The notes below the pieces were generated by a model, which did not search any database, was not told where the DNA came from, and saw only the letters and a list, made by a program, of their open reading frames with translations. The position numbers were made by a program, and so were the translations under genes. From the NCBI RefSeq assembly GCF_001571045.1, contig NZ_BCSV01000006.1, positions 1-64,000 on the forward strand: a stretch of 64,000 nt of DNA. The letters run 5' to 3'. Source of the DNA: Curtobacterium ammoniigenes NBRC 101786. GTDB taxonomy: Bacteria > Actinomycetota > Actinomycetes > Actinomycetales > Microbacteriaceae. This document shows positions 1 through 7,452 of the stretch, piece by piece (within the stretch, counting starts at the first letter, position 1; each line of letters starts with the position of its first letter).

Positions 1-203
1 CGCGCCGGGGCGGAGGCGCGGGGAGCCGCCTCGCGGCTTGCTCGCGGCATCCGTCCGCGACACGCCCGGCTCCGGTCGCGGGAACGCGAGAACTTGCTTC
101 GACCCGCGTCCGATGCGCAGGTTTCTGGCTGCGCGCCGAACGTGAGCGGCGTGTCCGCCCGGGGTCACACGTACGCTCGGCCAGCGCCAAGCCAAATCGT
201 CGT

Positions 204-218
204 ATGTATCTGATACAT
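204..218. promoter_or_regulatory. Perfect inverted repeat upstream of the response regulator
   Basis: ATGTATC-T-GATACAT is a perfect 7-bp inverted repeat with a one-base centre. It ends seven bases before the ATG at 226. The block is AT-rich against GC-rich flanks and there is no good Shine-Dalgarno sequence, so it probably overlaps the promoter and acts as an operator or transcription start site. Bases 1-203 show no ORF with convincing coding character. Confidence 0.5.
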
Positions 219-225
219 CTGATGG

Positions 226-891
226 ATGCGTGTTCTCGTAGCTGACGATGAGGCGCCGCTCGCGGAGCTCGTCGCGCGGGGGCTCCGGCGCCAGGGTATG
301 GCGGTCGACACTGTTTTTCGGGGCGATGACGCCGAAGAACTGCTCACGGTGACCCCCTATGACGTGGTCATCCTCGACCGCGACCTCCCCGGAATGCACG
401 GGGACGATGTCGCGCGTCGTGTGCACGAGCTCGGCACGCCGACTCGGATACTCATGCTGACGGCAGCGATCACCCTCACTGACCGCGTGACGGGTCTCGA
501 ACTCGGGGCAGACGACTACATGACGAAGCCCTTTGAATTCCCAGAGCTGGTCGCCAGGGTTCGAGCACTCGGACGACGTGCCAGCCCCGCCATTCCTCCG
601 ATTCTCGAGCGGCGCGGGATCCACCTCGACACGGGCCGCCGGATCGCGACGAGCGACGGAATGCCACTCGACCTGACCGCGAAGGAGCTGGGCGTGCTCG
701 AGGCGCTCCTCAGCGCAGGTGGCAGGGTCGTTTCGGCGGAAGAACTGCTGGAGCGTGTCTGGGACGCCAATATCGACCCGTTCACCGCAGCAGTGCGCGT
801 GACGATGTCGAAGCTTCGTGCCAAACTGCGCGCGACCGGCCGAGCGGACGATGTCATCACGACCCACCCCGGGCACGGGTATTCACTGTGA
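226..891 (+). CDS. OmpR-family response regulator
   Basis: This 221-residue DNA-binding response regulator is the cytoplasmic output of the two-component system it forms with the next gene. The N-terminal receiver domain shows the acidic pair in VADDEAP, the phospho-acceptor Asp51 in VILDRDLPG and the conserved lysine in DDYMTKPFEFP. The C-terminal winged helix (about residues 125-221) has the usual LTAKELGVLEALL and VRVTMSKLRAKL segments of the OmpR/PhoB class. The length is normal for the family. Its stop overlaps the kinase start (GTGA). The perfect palindrome just upstream suggests autoregulation, and the likely target is the efflux genes that follow. Confidence 0.95.
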   Translation: MRVLVADDEAPLAELVARGLRRQGMAVDTVFRGDDAEELLTVTPYDVVILDRDLPGMHGDDVARRVHELGTPTRILMLTAAITLTDRVTGLELGADDYMTKPFEFPELVARVRALGRRASPAIPPILERRGIHLDTGRRIATSDGMPLDLTAKELGVLEALLSAGGRVVSAEELLERVWDANIDPFTAAVRVTMSKLRAKLRATGRADDVITTHPGHGYSL

Positions 892-2054
892 GCCGGTGGA
901 GTATCCGAACCCAATCCGCCGTCGTGTTCGCCACCGCGGCAATGGCATTGACCACGCTCGTCGTCGTCTTCACGAACCTCGCATCGCAAGCGGGCCTTCG
1001 ACGCCAGCTGGGACCGACCACGGCCACATCCGCTGTTTCGCACACACCGAGGGCGAGCGCGGAAGCCCTACCGACCGTGGCGACTGGACCGGCCACAGCA
1101 ACCCGCGCCGATCACATTCCCGAGGGCGCGTCCAGCATCGTGATCGTCCGCGAAGTCGCCGCCCAGCAGTGGCAGTGGGCGCTCGTCGGCATCGTCGGTG
1201 CAGGCATCATCGCGGCGGTGTTGGGCTGGCTTGTCGCCCGGCGAGTTCTGGCACCGATCGACCGAGTCAGCACCACAGCCTCCCGGATCTCCGAGTCGAA
1301 CCTGCACGAGCGCATAGCGGTCTGCGGCCCGAACGACGAGTTGCGGCGGTTGGCAACCAGCTTCAACGCGCTCCTCGACCGCCTCGGGACAGCGTTTGAA
1401 CGTCAACGGCGGTTCGTCGGAATGGCGGCACACGAACTGCGCACACCGCTCGCGGTCCAGCGCGCCGCTGTACAGGTGGGGCTCGCAGATGGTGTCGAAA
1501 TCACCGAGATCGCTGCGATCCGGAACCAGCTCCTCGAGCAGAATCGGCGCACGGAGCGGCTTATCGAGAGTCTCCTGGCGCTCGCGGACGCAGAGCGTGA
1601 CCTCGACGGGCGCATTGAGTGGGTCGATCTGGCCGATGTCGTTCGTCAGGTGGTCGCAGAGCGCCGCGCGGACGCAACGACAGCTGAACGAACAGTGTTG
1701 ATTGACGCTCCCACGACCTCGATGATCAAGGCGGAGCCTCGCCTCGTTGCACAACTCGTCGCCAACCTCGTCGCCAACGCGATCGAGTACAACAAGCCGG
1801 GCGGCAGCGTCGAGGTGCGGGTTGGGGCGGACGGCCTCGTGGTGCAGAACGACGGCAGCCACCTGCACGCGGAGCACGTCACACGACTTGTCGAGCCGTT
1901 CTTCCGGGGTGAGTCCCCGGATGGCGCAGGACGGCATAGCGGGCTTGGGCTCGCGATCGTTGCGGCGATCGTCAGAGCCCACGGATGGACTCTCCGAATG
2001 GTGCCGCGACCGGCCGGTGGCCTGAGCGTGACCGTCTGTGTTTCGTCGTCGTAA
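888..2054 (+). CDS. HAMP-domain sensor histidine kinase
   Basis: This 388-residue membrane kinase is the partner of the preceding regulator. It has a transmembrane helix at about residues 11-33, a short extracytoplasmic loop of some 60 residues and a second helix at about 97-117. A HAMP linker follows, then the dimerisation and phosphotransfer region with the H-box AAHELRTPL (His182). The catalytic domain carries the N-box LVANLVANAIEYN and the G-box GLGLAIV. The start is GTG, overlapping the regulator stop. The small sensor loop fits kinases that sense membrane or envelope perturbation, but the stimulus cannot be read from the sequence. Confidence 0.94.
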   Translation: MSRWSIRTQSAVVFATAAMALTTLVVVFTNLASQAGLRRQLGPTTATSAVSHTPRASAEALPTVATGPATATRADHIPEGASSIVIVREVAAQQWQWALVGIVGAGIIAAVLGWLVARRVLAPIDRVSTTASRISESNLHERIAVCGPNDELRRLATSFNALLDRLGTAFERQRRFVGMAAHELRTPLAVQRAAVQVGLADGVEITEIAAIRNQLLEQNRRTERLIESLLALADAERDLDGRIEWVDLADVVRQVVAERRADATTAERTVLIDAPTTSMIKAEPRLVAQLVANLVANAIEYNKPGGSVEVRVGADGLVVQNDGSHLHAEHVTRLVEPFFRGESPDGAGRHSGLGLAIVAAIVRAHGWTLRMVPRPAGGLSVTVCVSSS

Positions 2055-2101
2055 CCGCCCGTAGCCGCTTGCCGAAACTCGACCTCTGGTGGTCTGGGGC
2101 C

Positions 2102-2563
2102 ATGAATGATTTTGCTACCACCGTGGTGCGCGGCCTCGTCGTCGTTGTGGCGTCGGTTCTGCTGCCGTTCGGATTGGCCGCCTGTTCGCCCGCCACCGCT
2201 GATCGGGCGTCCTCGTCGACATCCTCGCCGCCGCGCAGCGGCCTGCTGCAGTCGTGCTTGACAGAGCGGGGGTACTCCCTGCCGAGCGGGCAGGACGGCG
2301 GTGTCTCGACGCTGCAACGGCCGGAGGGTGTCCACGAGCAGCAGTGGCTTGACGACATTCGAGCCTGTTCCGACGGCAACGGGATCGACGTGGGATCGAC
2401 AGCCGACAACGCCGATCCGGGGCAAGCCGCAGCGATGGCGCGCTGCATGCGAGCGAACGGTGTCGACGAATTCCCGGACAACGCCGATGAACAGGTCGCG
2501 TTCAACCGATCGCACCCGGACCTGCGCCAGACGCTCACCGAGTGCATCAAAGAGGTCTACTGA
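2102..2563 (+). CDS. Small lipoprotein with a CMRANGV..FPD motif
   Basis: This 153-residue protein has a lipoprotein signal peptide with lipobox LAAC, giving lipid-anchored Cys28. The ATG at 2102 was chosen because it places the signal peptide at the N-terminus; a longer frame runs further upstream. The exported part has further cysteines and the motif ARCMRANGVDEFPD, which resembles a CMR-NGV-FPD signature that I associate with actinobacterial lipoproteins encoded beside efflux adaptor genes. The stop overlaps the start of the adaptor gene (TGATG), so the two are co-translated. Its role is unknown. A ligand-binding or sensor accessory of the ABC complex is an inference. Confidence 0.8.
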   Translation: MNDFATTVVRGLVVVVASVLLPFGLAACSPATADRASSSTSSPPRSGLLQSCLTERGYSLPSGQDGGVSTLQRPEGVHEQQWLDDIRACSDGNGIDVGSTADNADPGQAAAMARCMRANGVDEFPDNADEQVAFNRSHPDLRQTLTECIKEVY

Positions 2564-3600
2564 TGCGACGCCGAACGATCGGGATCGCGGCGATCGCGGC
2601 TCTTGTGGCGATCGGAGGAGGAGCAGGCGCGATCGGCCTCGTCGGTGACCCGGCAACGCGTACCGCGCCCTCCGCAACCGCTCCGCGCGCCAGTACCACG
2701 GCCAAGGTCGAGCGGGCAGACCTCAGCGAGATCAAACGGCTCGTCGGATCGCTTGGGTACGAGCAGCCCGTCGCAGTCACGAGCGGAACGCCCGGTACGG
2801 TCACGTGGCTTCCGAAGCCGGGAACCGTTCTCCAGCGCGATCAGCCCGCGTTTGCGATCGATGAGCAGCCCGTGCGTTCGATGCACGGCGCGGTGCCGGT
2901 GTGGCGCACGATCGCCCCGGGCATGCGTGGGGCCGACGTCCGCCAGCTCAACGAAAATCTCTCGGCGCTCGGCTACGACGTGGCCGTCGACAGCGTCTAC
3001 GGCCCGCGAACAGGACGAGCGGTGCGCCAATGGCAGCACGAGCGTGGGCTCGACCAAACCGGTCGGCTCGGTGCCGACAGTATCGTGTTCCTCCCGGGCG
3101 ACGTGCGCGTTGCATCTGTCAGCGCGAAGCTCGGAGGAGCGTCTGGTGGTGAGATGCTTCGCGTGACGGGAACGGGGCGCGTCGTCACTGCGAACGTCTC
3201 GGCCGCCGACGCCGACCGGCTCGGCATCGGGACGAGCGTGGCGCTCGACATTCTCGGTGTCGGCGAGTTCGAGGGAACTGTCGTCGACACGGCGCCGCGT
3301 GAGGGAGCCGCAGGCGCCGAAGAAGTTGTGATCGTGGTCGCCTTCGACCCGGGGGAGTCGGAGTTGCCGCCTTCGGGAGGTGCGCGCCTCGAGGTCCGCG
3401 GTGTCACGAAATCCAATGTCCTGACGGTGCCGCTCGCTGCGATCGTCGCCGGTTCGCGTCAGGACGATTTCGCCGTGGAACGTCGCGAACCGACCGGAGG
3501 CACGCATCGCGTCGCGGTTCACGTGACCTTCGTTGCAGACGGCCGGGCCGCGGTGGAGGGAGATCTCGCTGAGGGCGACACCGTGGTGGTTCCGTCATGA
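2563..3600 (+). CDS. Peptidoglycan-binding membrane-fusion (efflux adaptor) protein
   Basis: This 345-residue exported protein has an N-terminal signal anchor (about residues 5-27). A lipoyl/hairpin-like region follows (KVERADLSEIKRLV, then GTVTWLPKPGTVLQ). A PG_binding_1-type domain (about residues 118-170, GADVRQLNENLSALGY...YGPRTGRAVRQWQHERGL) sits inside it, and a beta-barrel C-terminal half resembles membrane-fusion proteins. In Gram-positive bacteria such adaptors work with MacB-type permeases and can tie the complex to the cell wall. The ATG at 2563 overlaps the previous stop. The next gene starts inside this stop codon, so the product is expected to assemble with the ABC transporter encoded downstream. 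Confidence 0.85.
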   Translation: MRRRTIGIAAIAALVAIGGGAGAIGLVGDPATRTAPSATAPRASTTAKVERADLSEIKRLVGSLGYEQPVAVTSGTPGTVTWLPKPGTVLQRDQPAFAIDEQPVRSMHGAVPVWRTIAPGMRGADVRQLNENLSALGYDVAVDSVYGPRTGRAVRQWQHERGLDQTGRLGADSIVFLPGDVRVASVSAKLGGASGGEMLRVTGTGRVVTANVSAADADRLGIGTSVALDILGVGEFEGTVVDTAPREGAAGAEEVVIVVAFDPGESELPPSGGARLEVRGVTKSNVLTVPLAAIVAGSRQDDFAVERREPTGGTHRVAVHVTFVADGRAAVEGDLAEGDTVVVPS

Positions 3601-4307
3601 CCGCGGCAGTTCGGCTGCGCCAGGTCAGCAAGACGTATGGAGGCGTGCGCGCACTGGATGGTGCATCGCTCGAAATCACGGCCGGTGAACTCGTCGCAGT
3701 GGTCGGGCCTTCGGGATCAGGCAAGTCGACGATGCTGAACATCATCGGCACGCTCGACCGTGCCAGTTCCGGAACGGTGGAGATCTCCGGGCTCAGCGTC
3801 GAGCGGATGTCGGACGACGAACTCTCGTTCTTGCGTGCGCAGCAGATCGGGTTCGTGTTCCAGCACTTCCACCTGCACAGCGGGGCGACGGCCGCCGAGA
3901 ACGTCGCCGACGGACTGCTCTACGCGGGGGTGGGCCGAGCAGAGCGGTTGCGACGGGCCGAGGAAGCGCTCAACCGCGTGGGATTGCCCCACCGTGTTGG
4001 CCATCGGCCGGGTCAACTGTCTGGCGGTGAGAAGCAGCGGGTCGCGATTGCCCGTGCCATCGTCGGTACGCCGTCGCTCGTGCTTGCCGACGAACCGACC
4101 GGCGCGCTCGACGCCGCATCCGGCGCCGCGACCGTCGATCTTCTTCGAGCGCTCAACGCTGCGGGAACCACTGTGATCGTGATCACGCACGACCTGGACC
4201 TCGCAGCGTCACTCCCGCGGCAAGTTCGGATGCGTGACGGCCGGATCTGCGCCGACGCTTCTGCCTCGCGGGCGGAGCTCGGAGCGGCGATCGGGGAGGC
4301 GCGATGA
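3597..4307 (+). CDS. ABC transporter ATP-binding protein, MacB/LolD type
   Basis: This 236-residue cytoplasmic ATPase energises the permease encoded next. All core motifs are present: Walker A GPSGSGKS (about residues 37-44), Q-loop VFQHFHLHSG, signature LSGGEKQRVAIARAI, Walker B LVLADEPTGALD and the switch histidine in VIVITHDLDLA. The arrangement and the TGALD sequence are typical of the MacB/LolD/FtsE subfamily. It overlaps the genes on both sides by ATGA junctions, consistent with translational coupling and fixed stoichiometry. Confidence 0.95.
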   Translation: MTAAVRLRQVSKTYGGVRALDGASLEITAGELVAVVGPSGSGKSTMLNIIGTLDRASSGTVEISGLSVERMSDDELSFLRAQQIGFVFQHFHLHSGATAAENVADGLLYAGVGRAERLRRAEEALNRVGLPHRVGHRPGQLSGGEKQRVAIARAIVGTPSLVLADEPTGALDAASGAATVDLLRALNAAGTTVIVITHDLDLAASLPRQVRMRDGRICADASASRAELGAAIGEAR

Positions 4308-5485
4308 GCGGGCGATCGTCGATCGGAGCATTCGATCTGCTGCGGCTCGGACTGTTCGGGCTCCGTACCCGGCCGACGCGCGTCGTTCTGTCGGCGCTGG
4401 GCATCGCGATCGGGATCGCAGCGATGGTCGCGGTTGTTGGGATCTCATCGTCGAGCAAGGCGAAACTCGACCAGGTGCTCGATCTGCTCGGCACGAACGT
4501 GCTCACGATCAGAGCATCCCAGCGCGCAGAATTGCCGATACCCGATACCGCGGTGCAATCGGTTCTCCGCCAAGACGGTGTGCTCGATGCCGCGGCCGTC
4601 GCGACCGCCGGCACAGGTCGGGTGTACCGGTCGCCGCTCGTCCCTGAGTATCAGTCGAGCGGCATCAATGTCATGGGGTCGTGGGGAGACGTCCCGGGCG
4701 TGCTCGGCGTCACGCCGACGTCCGGTCGATGGCTCCCCGACGGCGCTGAGGCGCTTCCGCAGATGGTGCTCGGCTCGGCCGCCGCACGCGCCCTCGGAAT
4801 CGGCGCGGTGAACGCGAATACCCGTGTCTGGGCGGGCGGCCAGTGGGTGCAAGTCGTCGGCGTGCTCCCTCCGGTGGAGCTTGACCCCGAACTCGACTAT
4901 GCGGCGTTCGTTCCACGATCGCTCGCGCGAACGATGGGGTTCTCGGGGAACCCGGAGCGCGTGCACGTGCGGGCCGACCCGAACCGCGTCGCATCGGTCG
5001 GGGCGCGTCTCGCGCGTGGAGTGAGCCCGCTCGATTCGCAGAATCTCGCCGTGTCGAAGCCGACGGACGCGCTCGCGGCGAAGAACGCGAGTGATGACTC
5101 CTTTGCCGGCCTGTTGGTTGGCGTCGGCGCAGTCGCCCTGCTCGTGGGTGGCATCGGGGTTGCCAACACCATGGTCATCACCGTGTTGGAGCGTCGCGCC
5201 GAGATCGGTGTTCGTCGCGCACTGGGGGCTCGACGTCGGCACATTCTTGACCAGTTCCTCGTCGAGTCGCTCCTGCTGTCATCCATTGGAGGCATTGCAG
5301 GTGTGGCGATCGGGATTGCGGTCACCGCGGCGTTCGCGGTCGCGCAAAGCGCTCCGATCGCGGTTCCCTTCTGGGTGGTCGGCGGGGCGGTTGTCGCAAC
5401 CGTCGTGATCGGCGGGGTGTCCGGACTGTATCCCTCGACACGGGCGGCACGGATCCCCCCAACGAGTGCGTTGGCAGCCGTTTGA
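4304..5485 (+). CDS. ABC transporter permease, MacB/FtsX type
   Basis: This 393-residue permease is the last gene of the sensor-efflux operon. One N-terminal helix (about residues 23-46) is followed by a large extracytoplasmic MacB-PCD-like domain of some 200 residues. Three C-terminal helices form the FtsX domain, with the conserved segment VLERRAEIGVRRALGA in the cytoplasmic loop. This is the mechanotransmission topology rather than a classical import or export channel. With its ATPase and wall-binding adaptor it probably expels or senses an envelope-active compound such as an antimicrobial peptide or antibiotic. The substrate is unknown. Confidence 0.93.
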   Translation: MSGRSSIGAFDLLRLGLFGLRTRPTRVVLSALGIAIGIAAMVAVVGISSSSKAKLDQVLDLLGTNVLTIRASQRAELPIPDTAVQSVLRQDGVLDAAAVATAGTGRVYRSPLVPEYQSSGINVMGSWGDVPGVLGVTPTSGRWLPDGAEALPQMVLGSAAARALGIGAVNANTRVWAGGQWVQVVGVLPPVELDPELDYAAFVPRSLARTMGFSGNPERVHVRADPNRVASVGARLARGVSPLDSQNLAVSKPTDALAAKNASDDSFAGLLVGVGAVALLVGGIGVANTMVITVLERRAEIGVRRALGARRRHILDQFLVESLLLSSIGGIAGVAIGIAVTAAFAVAQSAPIAVPFWVVGGAVVATVVIGGVSGLYPSTRAARIPPTSALAAV

Positions 5486-5572
5486 GCCAATCTTTGACTG
5501 TGTGAGGTTTTTGCTTGTGTTCATGTTGCAATGCATTTACACTTCTTCGAACACGACGAAGGAGCCTGCCGG
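5486..5572 (+). promoter_or_regulatory. Promoter/leader region of the fructose operon
   Basis: This 87-base gap is clearly AT-richer than its surroundings. It holds a TTGACT hexamer (5494-5499) and a TTTACACT block (5535-5542), but the spacing does not give a clean sigma-70 promoter. A strong Shine-Dalgarno AAGGAG at 5559-5564 lies eight bases before the ATG at 5573. DeoR-type regulators usually control their own operon, so the operator probably lies here. Confidence 0.45.
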
Positions 5573-6361
5573 ATGTACGCAACGGAGCGTCACGACGCGA
5601 TCGCAGCGCAACTGCTCGAGACCGGCCGTGTCTCGGTGGCTGGGCTCGCCGAGTACTTCGACGTCACCACCGAGACCGTCCGCCGCGATCTCGACGCGCT
5701 GGAAGCTGTCGGCGTCCTCCGCCGCGTGCATGGCGGCGCGGTCCCGGCGGCGCGAACGAGCGTTGCGGAGCTCAGCGTCGCCGAGCGCCAAACCCAGCAC
5801 GGCGAGGCGAAGCTCGCCATCGCCCACGCGGCGATGCGCCTCCTGCCCGCCACGTTCACGGGCTCGATCGCCCTCGACGCGGGCACCACGAGCGCGGCGG
5901 TCGCGGAGCAGCTCGCGCTCTGGACGCCGTCGAGTCCGGGCGACACGATCACCGTCATCACGAACTCCGTTCCCATCGCCGCGATCCTGCAGAGCAGCGA
6001 TCACATCGAACTGCACTTGCTCGGCGGTCGTGTCCGTGGGGTCACGAGCGCAGCGGTCGGCACGGCCACCGTCGAGCAGATCGGCGCGCTGCGGCCCGAT
6101 ATCGCGTTCATCGGCACGAACGGCATCTCCGCCGGGTTCGGCCTGTCCACGCCCGACGAATACGAGTCGGCGGTGAAAGCCGCCTACGTGCTCGCCGCGC
6201 GTCGTGCCGTGGTCCTCGCCGATCACACGAAGCACGGCCTGGAGGCGCTGATGCGGTTCGCCAGGCTGGACGAGATCGACACGCTGGTCACCGACCGCAT
6301 ACCTCCCGCCGACCTGGCGGGCGCGCTCGACGACGCCGACGTCGAGGTGGTCGTCGCATGA
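5573..6361 (+). CDS. DeoR-family transcriptional regulator of fructose utilisation
   Basis: This 262-residue regulator has the DeoR winged helix at its N-terminus (VSVAGLAEYFDVTTETVRRDL, then LEAVGVLRRVHGGAV). The sugar-phosphate-binding domain follows, with LDAGTTSAAVAEQL, VITNSVPIA and the GTNGISAGFGLSTPD motif. The ATG at 5573 is preferred to upstream starts because AAGGAG sits at the right distance. It overlaps the 1-phosphofructokinase gene (ATGA), so it most likely responds to fructose 1-phosphate or a related sugar phosphate and controls this operon, as FruR-type DeoR proteins do. Confidence 0.92.
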   Translation: MYATERHDAIAAQLLETGRVSVAGLAEYFDVTTETVRRDLDALEAVGVLRRVHGGAVPAARTSVAELSVAERQTQHGEAKLAIAHAAMRLLPATFTGSIALDAGTTSAAVAEQLALWTPSSPGDTITVITNSVPIAAILQSSDHIELHLLGGRVRGVTSAAVGTATVEQIGALRPDIAFIGTNGISAGFGLSTPDEYESAVKAAYVLAARRAVVLADHTKHGLEALMRFARLDEIDTLVTDRIPPADLAGALDDADVEVVVA

Positions 6362-7341
6362 GCGCCCGCATCGTGACGGTGACACCGAACCCGTCGTTCG
6401 ACCGGACCATCGACCTCGCCGGCGAACTGCAACGCGGCGCGGTGCAGCGCGCCGTCGCGACAACCGCAGAGCCCGGCGGCAAAGGTGTCAACGTCTCCCG
6501 TGCCATCGCCCGATCAGGCGGCGACACGCTCGCCGTCCTGCCCGGCGACCCCGCCGATCCCGTGATCGCCGCGCTCGCCGACCGCGGAATCCCCACGGCC
6601 ACCCTGCCCATCGGAGCGCCGCTCCGATCGAACGTCACCATCACCGAGCCGTCCGGCACCACGACGAAACTCAACGAGCCGGGTCCGTCGCTCGCCGGCC
6701 GTCAGGATGCGTTCGTCGACCTCATCGTGCGTGCCGCCGCTGGCGCGCGCTGGGTTGTGCTGGCGGGGTCGCTCCCGCCCGGTCTTGATGACAGCACGCT
6801 CGCGCTCATTGTCGCGGCCCTCCGTGCGCAGCCGAACCCGCCGCGCATCGCGGTGGATTCGTCGGGCGAGCCGTTCCTCGCCGTGCTGCGGGCGGGCCTC
6901 CCGATCGACCTGATCAAACCGAACGCGGAGGAGCTCGCCGAAGTTGTCGGCGGCGACGCGGACGCGTACGAGGAAGACCCGACGCTCGCGGCGGCCGCTG
7001 CCAGCCGCCTCGTCGCCGACGGTGTCGGTGCGGTACTGCTCACCCTGGGAGGCGCCGGTGCGGTTCTCGTCACCGCCGACGGTGCCTGGATGGCTGCTGC
7101 GCCGCGGATCGTGGCGCGCTCGACCGTCGGCGCCGGTGACTCGGCGCTCGCCGGGTATCTCCTCGCCGAATCGTCCGCTGCCGGTCCGGAGCGATGTCTT
7201 GCCCAGGCGGTCGCGTCCGGCTCGGCAGCCGCAGCGCTGCCGGGGAGCCTGGTGCCCGCACTCGACCAGACGGCTCCGGACGCGATCGCCGTCGTCCGGC
7301 TCGCGCCGTCCGTCGCCTCCGTTCCCCATCCGATCCCCTGA
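6358..7341 (+). CDS. fruK: 1-phosphofructokinase
   Basis: This 327-residue PfkB-family kinase converts fructose 1-phosphate from the PTS to fructose 1,6-bisphosphate using ATP. The family signatures are present: TPNPSFDRTIDL near the N-terminus, PGGKGVNVSRAI for sugar binding, and STVGAGDSALAGYL with the catalytic aspartate near the C-terminus. It sits between the DeoR regulator, with overlapping stop and start, and the fructose PTS permease. That position favours 1-phosphofructokinase over tagatose-6-phosphate kinase. Confidence 0.94.
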   Translation: MSARIVTVTPNPSFDRTIDLAGELQRGAVQRAVATTAEPGGKGVNVSRAIARSGGDTLAVLPGDPADPVIAALADRGIPTATLPIGAPLRSNVTITEPSGTTTKLNEPGPSLAGRQDAFVDLIVRAAAGARWVVLAGSLPPGLDDSTLALIVAALRAQPNPPRIAVDSSGEPFLAVLRAGLPIDLIKPNAEELAEVVGGDADAYEEDPTLAAAAASRLVADGVGAVLLTLGGAGAVLVTADGAWMAAAPRIVARSTVGAGDSALAGYLLAESSAAGPERCLAQAVASGSAAAALPGSLVPALDQTAPDAIAVVRLAPSVASVPHPIP

Positions 7342-7452
7342 CCGTTCCCCCACCGACGATTCCCCAGTCGCCGACCCCCCGCATATCCGACGCCTCAGCG
7401 TCCTTCCCCCACCTCAGTTCCGCGCACCTCGCGCGTTTGCAAAGGAGCAATC

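Noticed and set aside
1-203. Open frames in the first 200 bases
   Set aside because: All three forward frames are open for some distance, but composition and start codons give no convincing coding signal. Most likely an intergenic leader or the end of an unseen gene.
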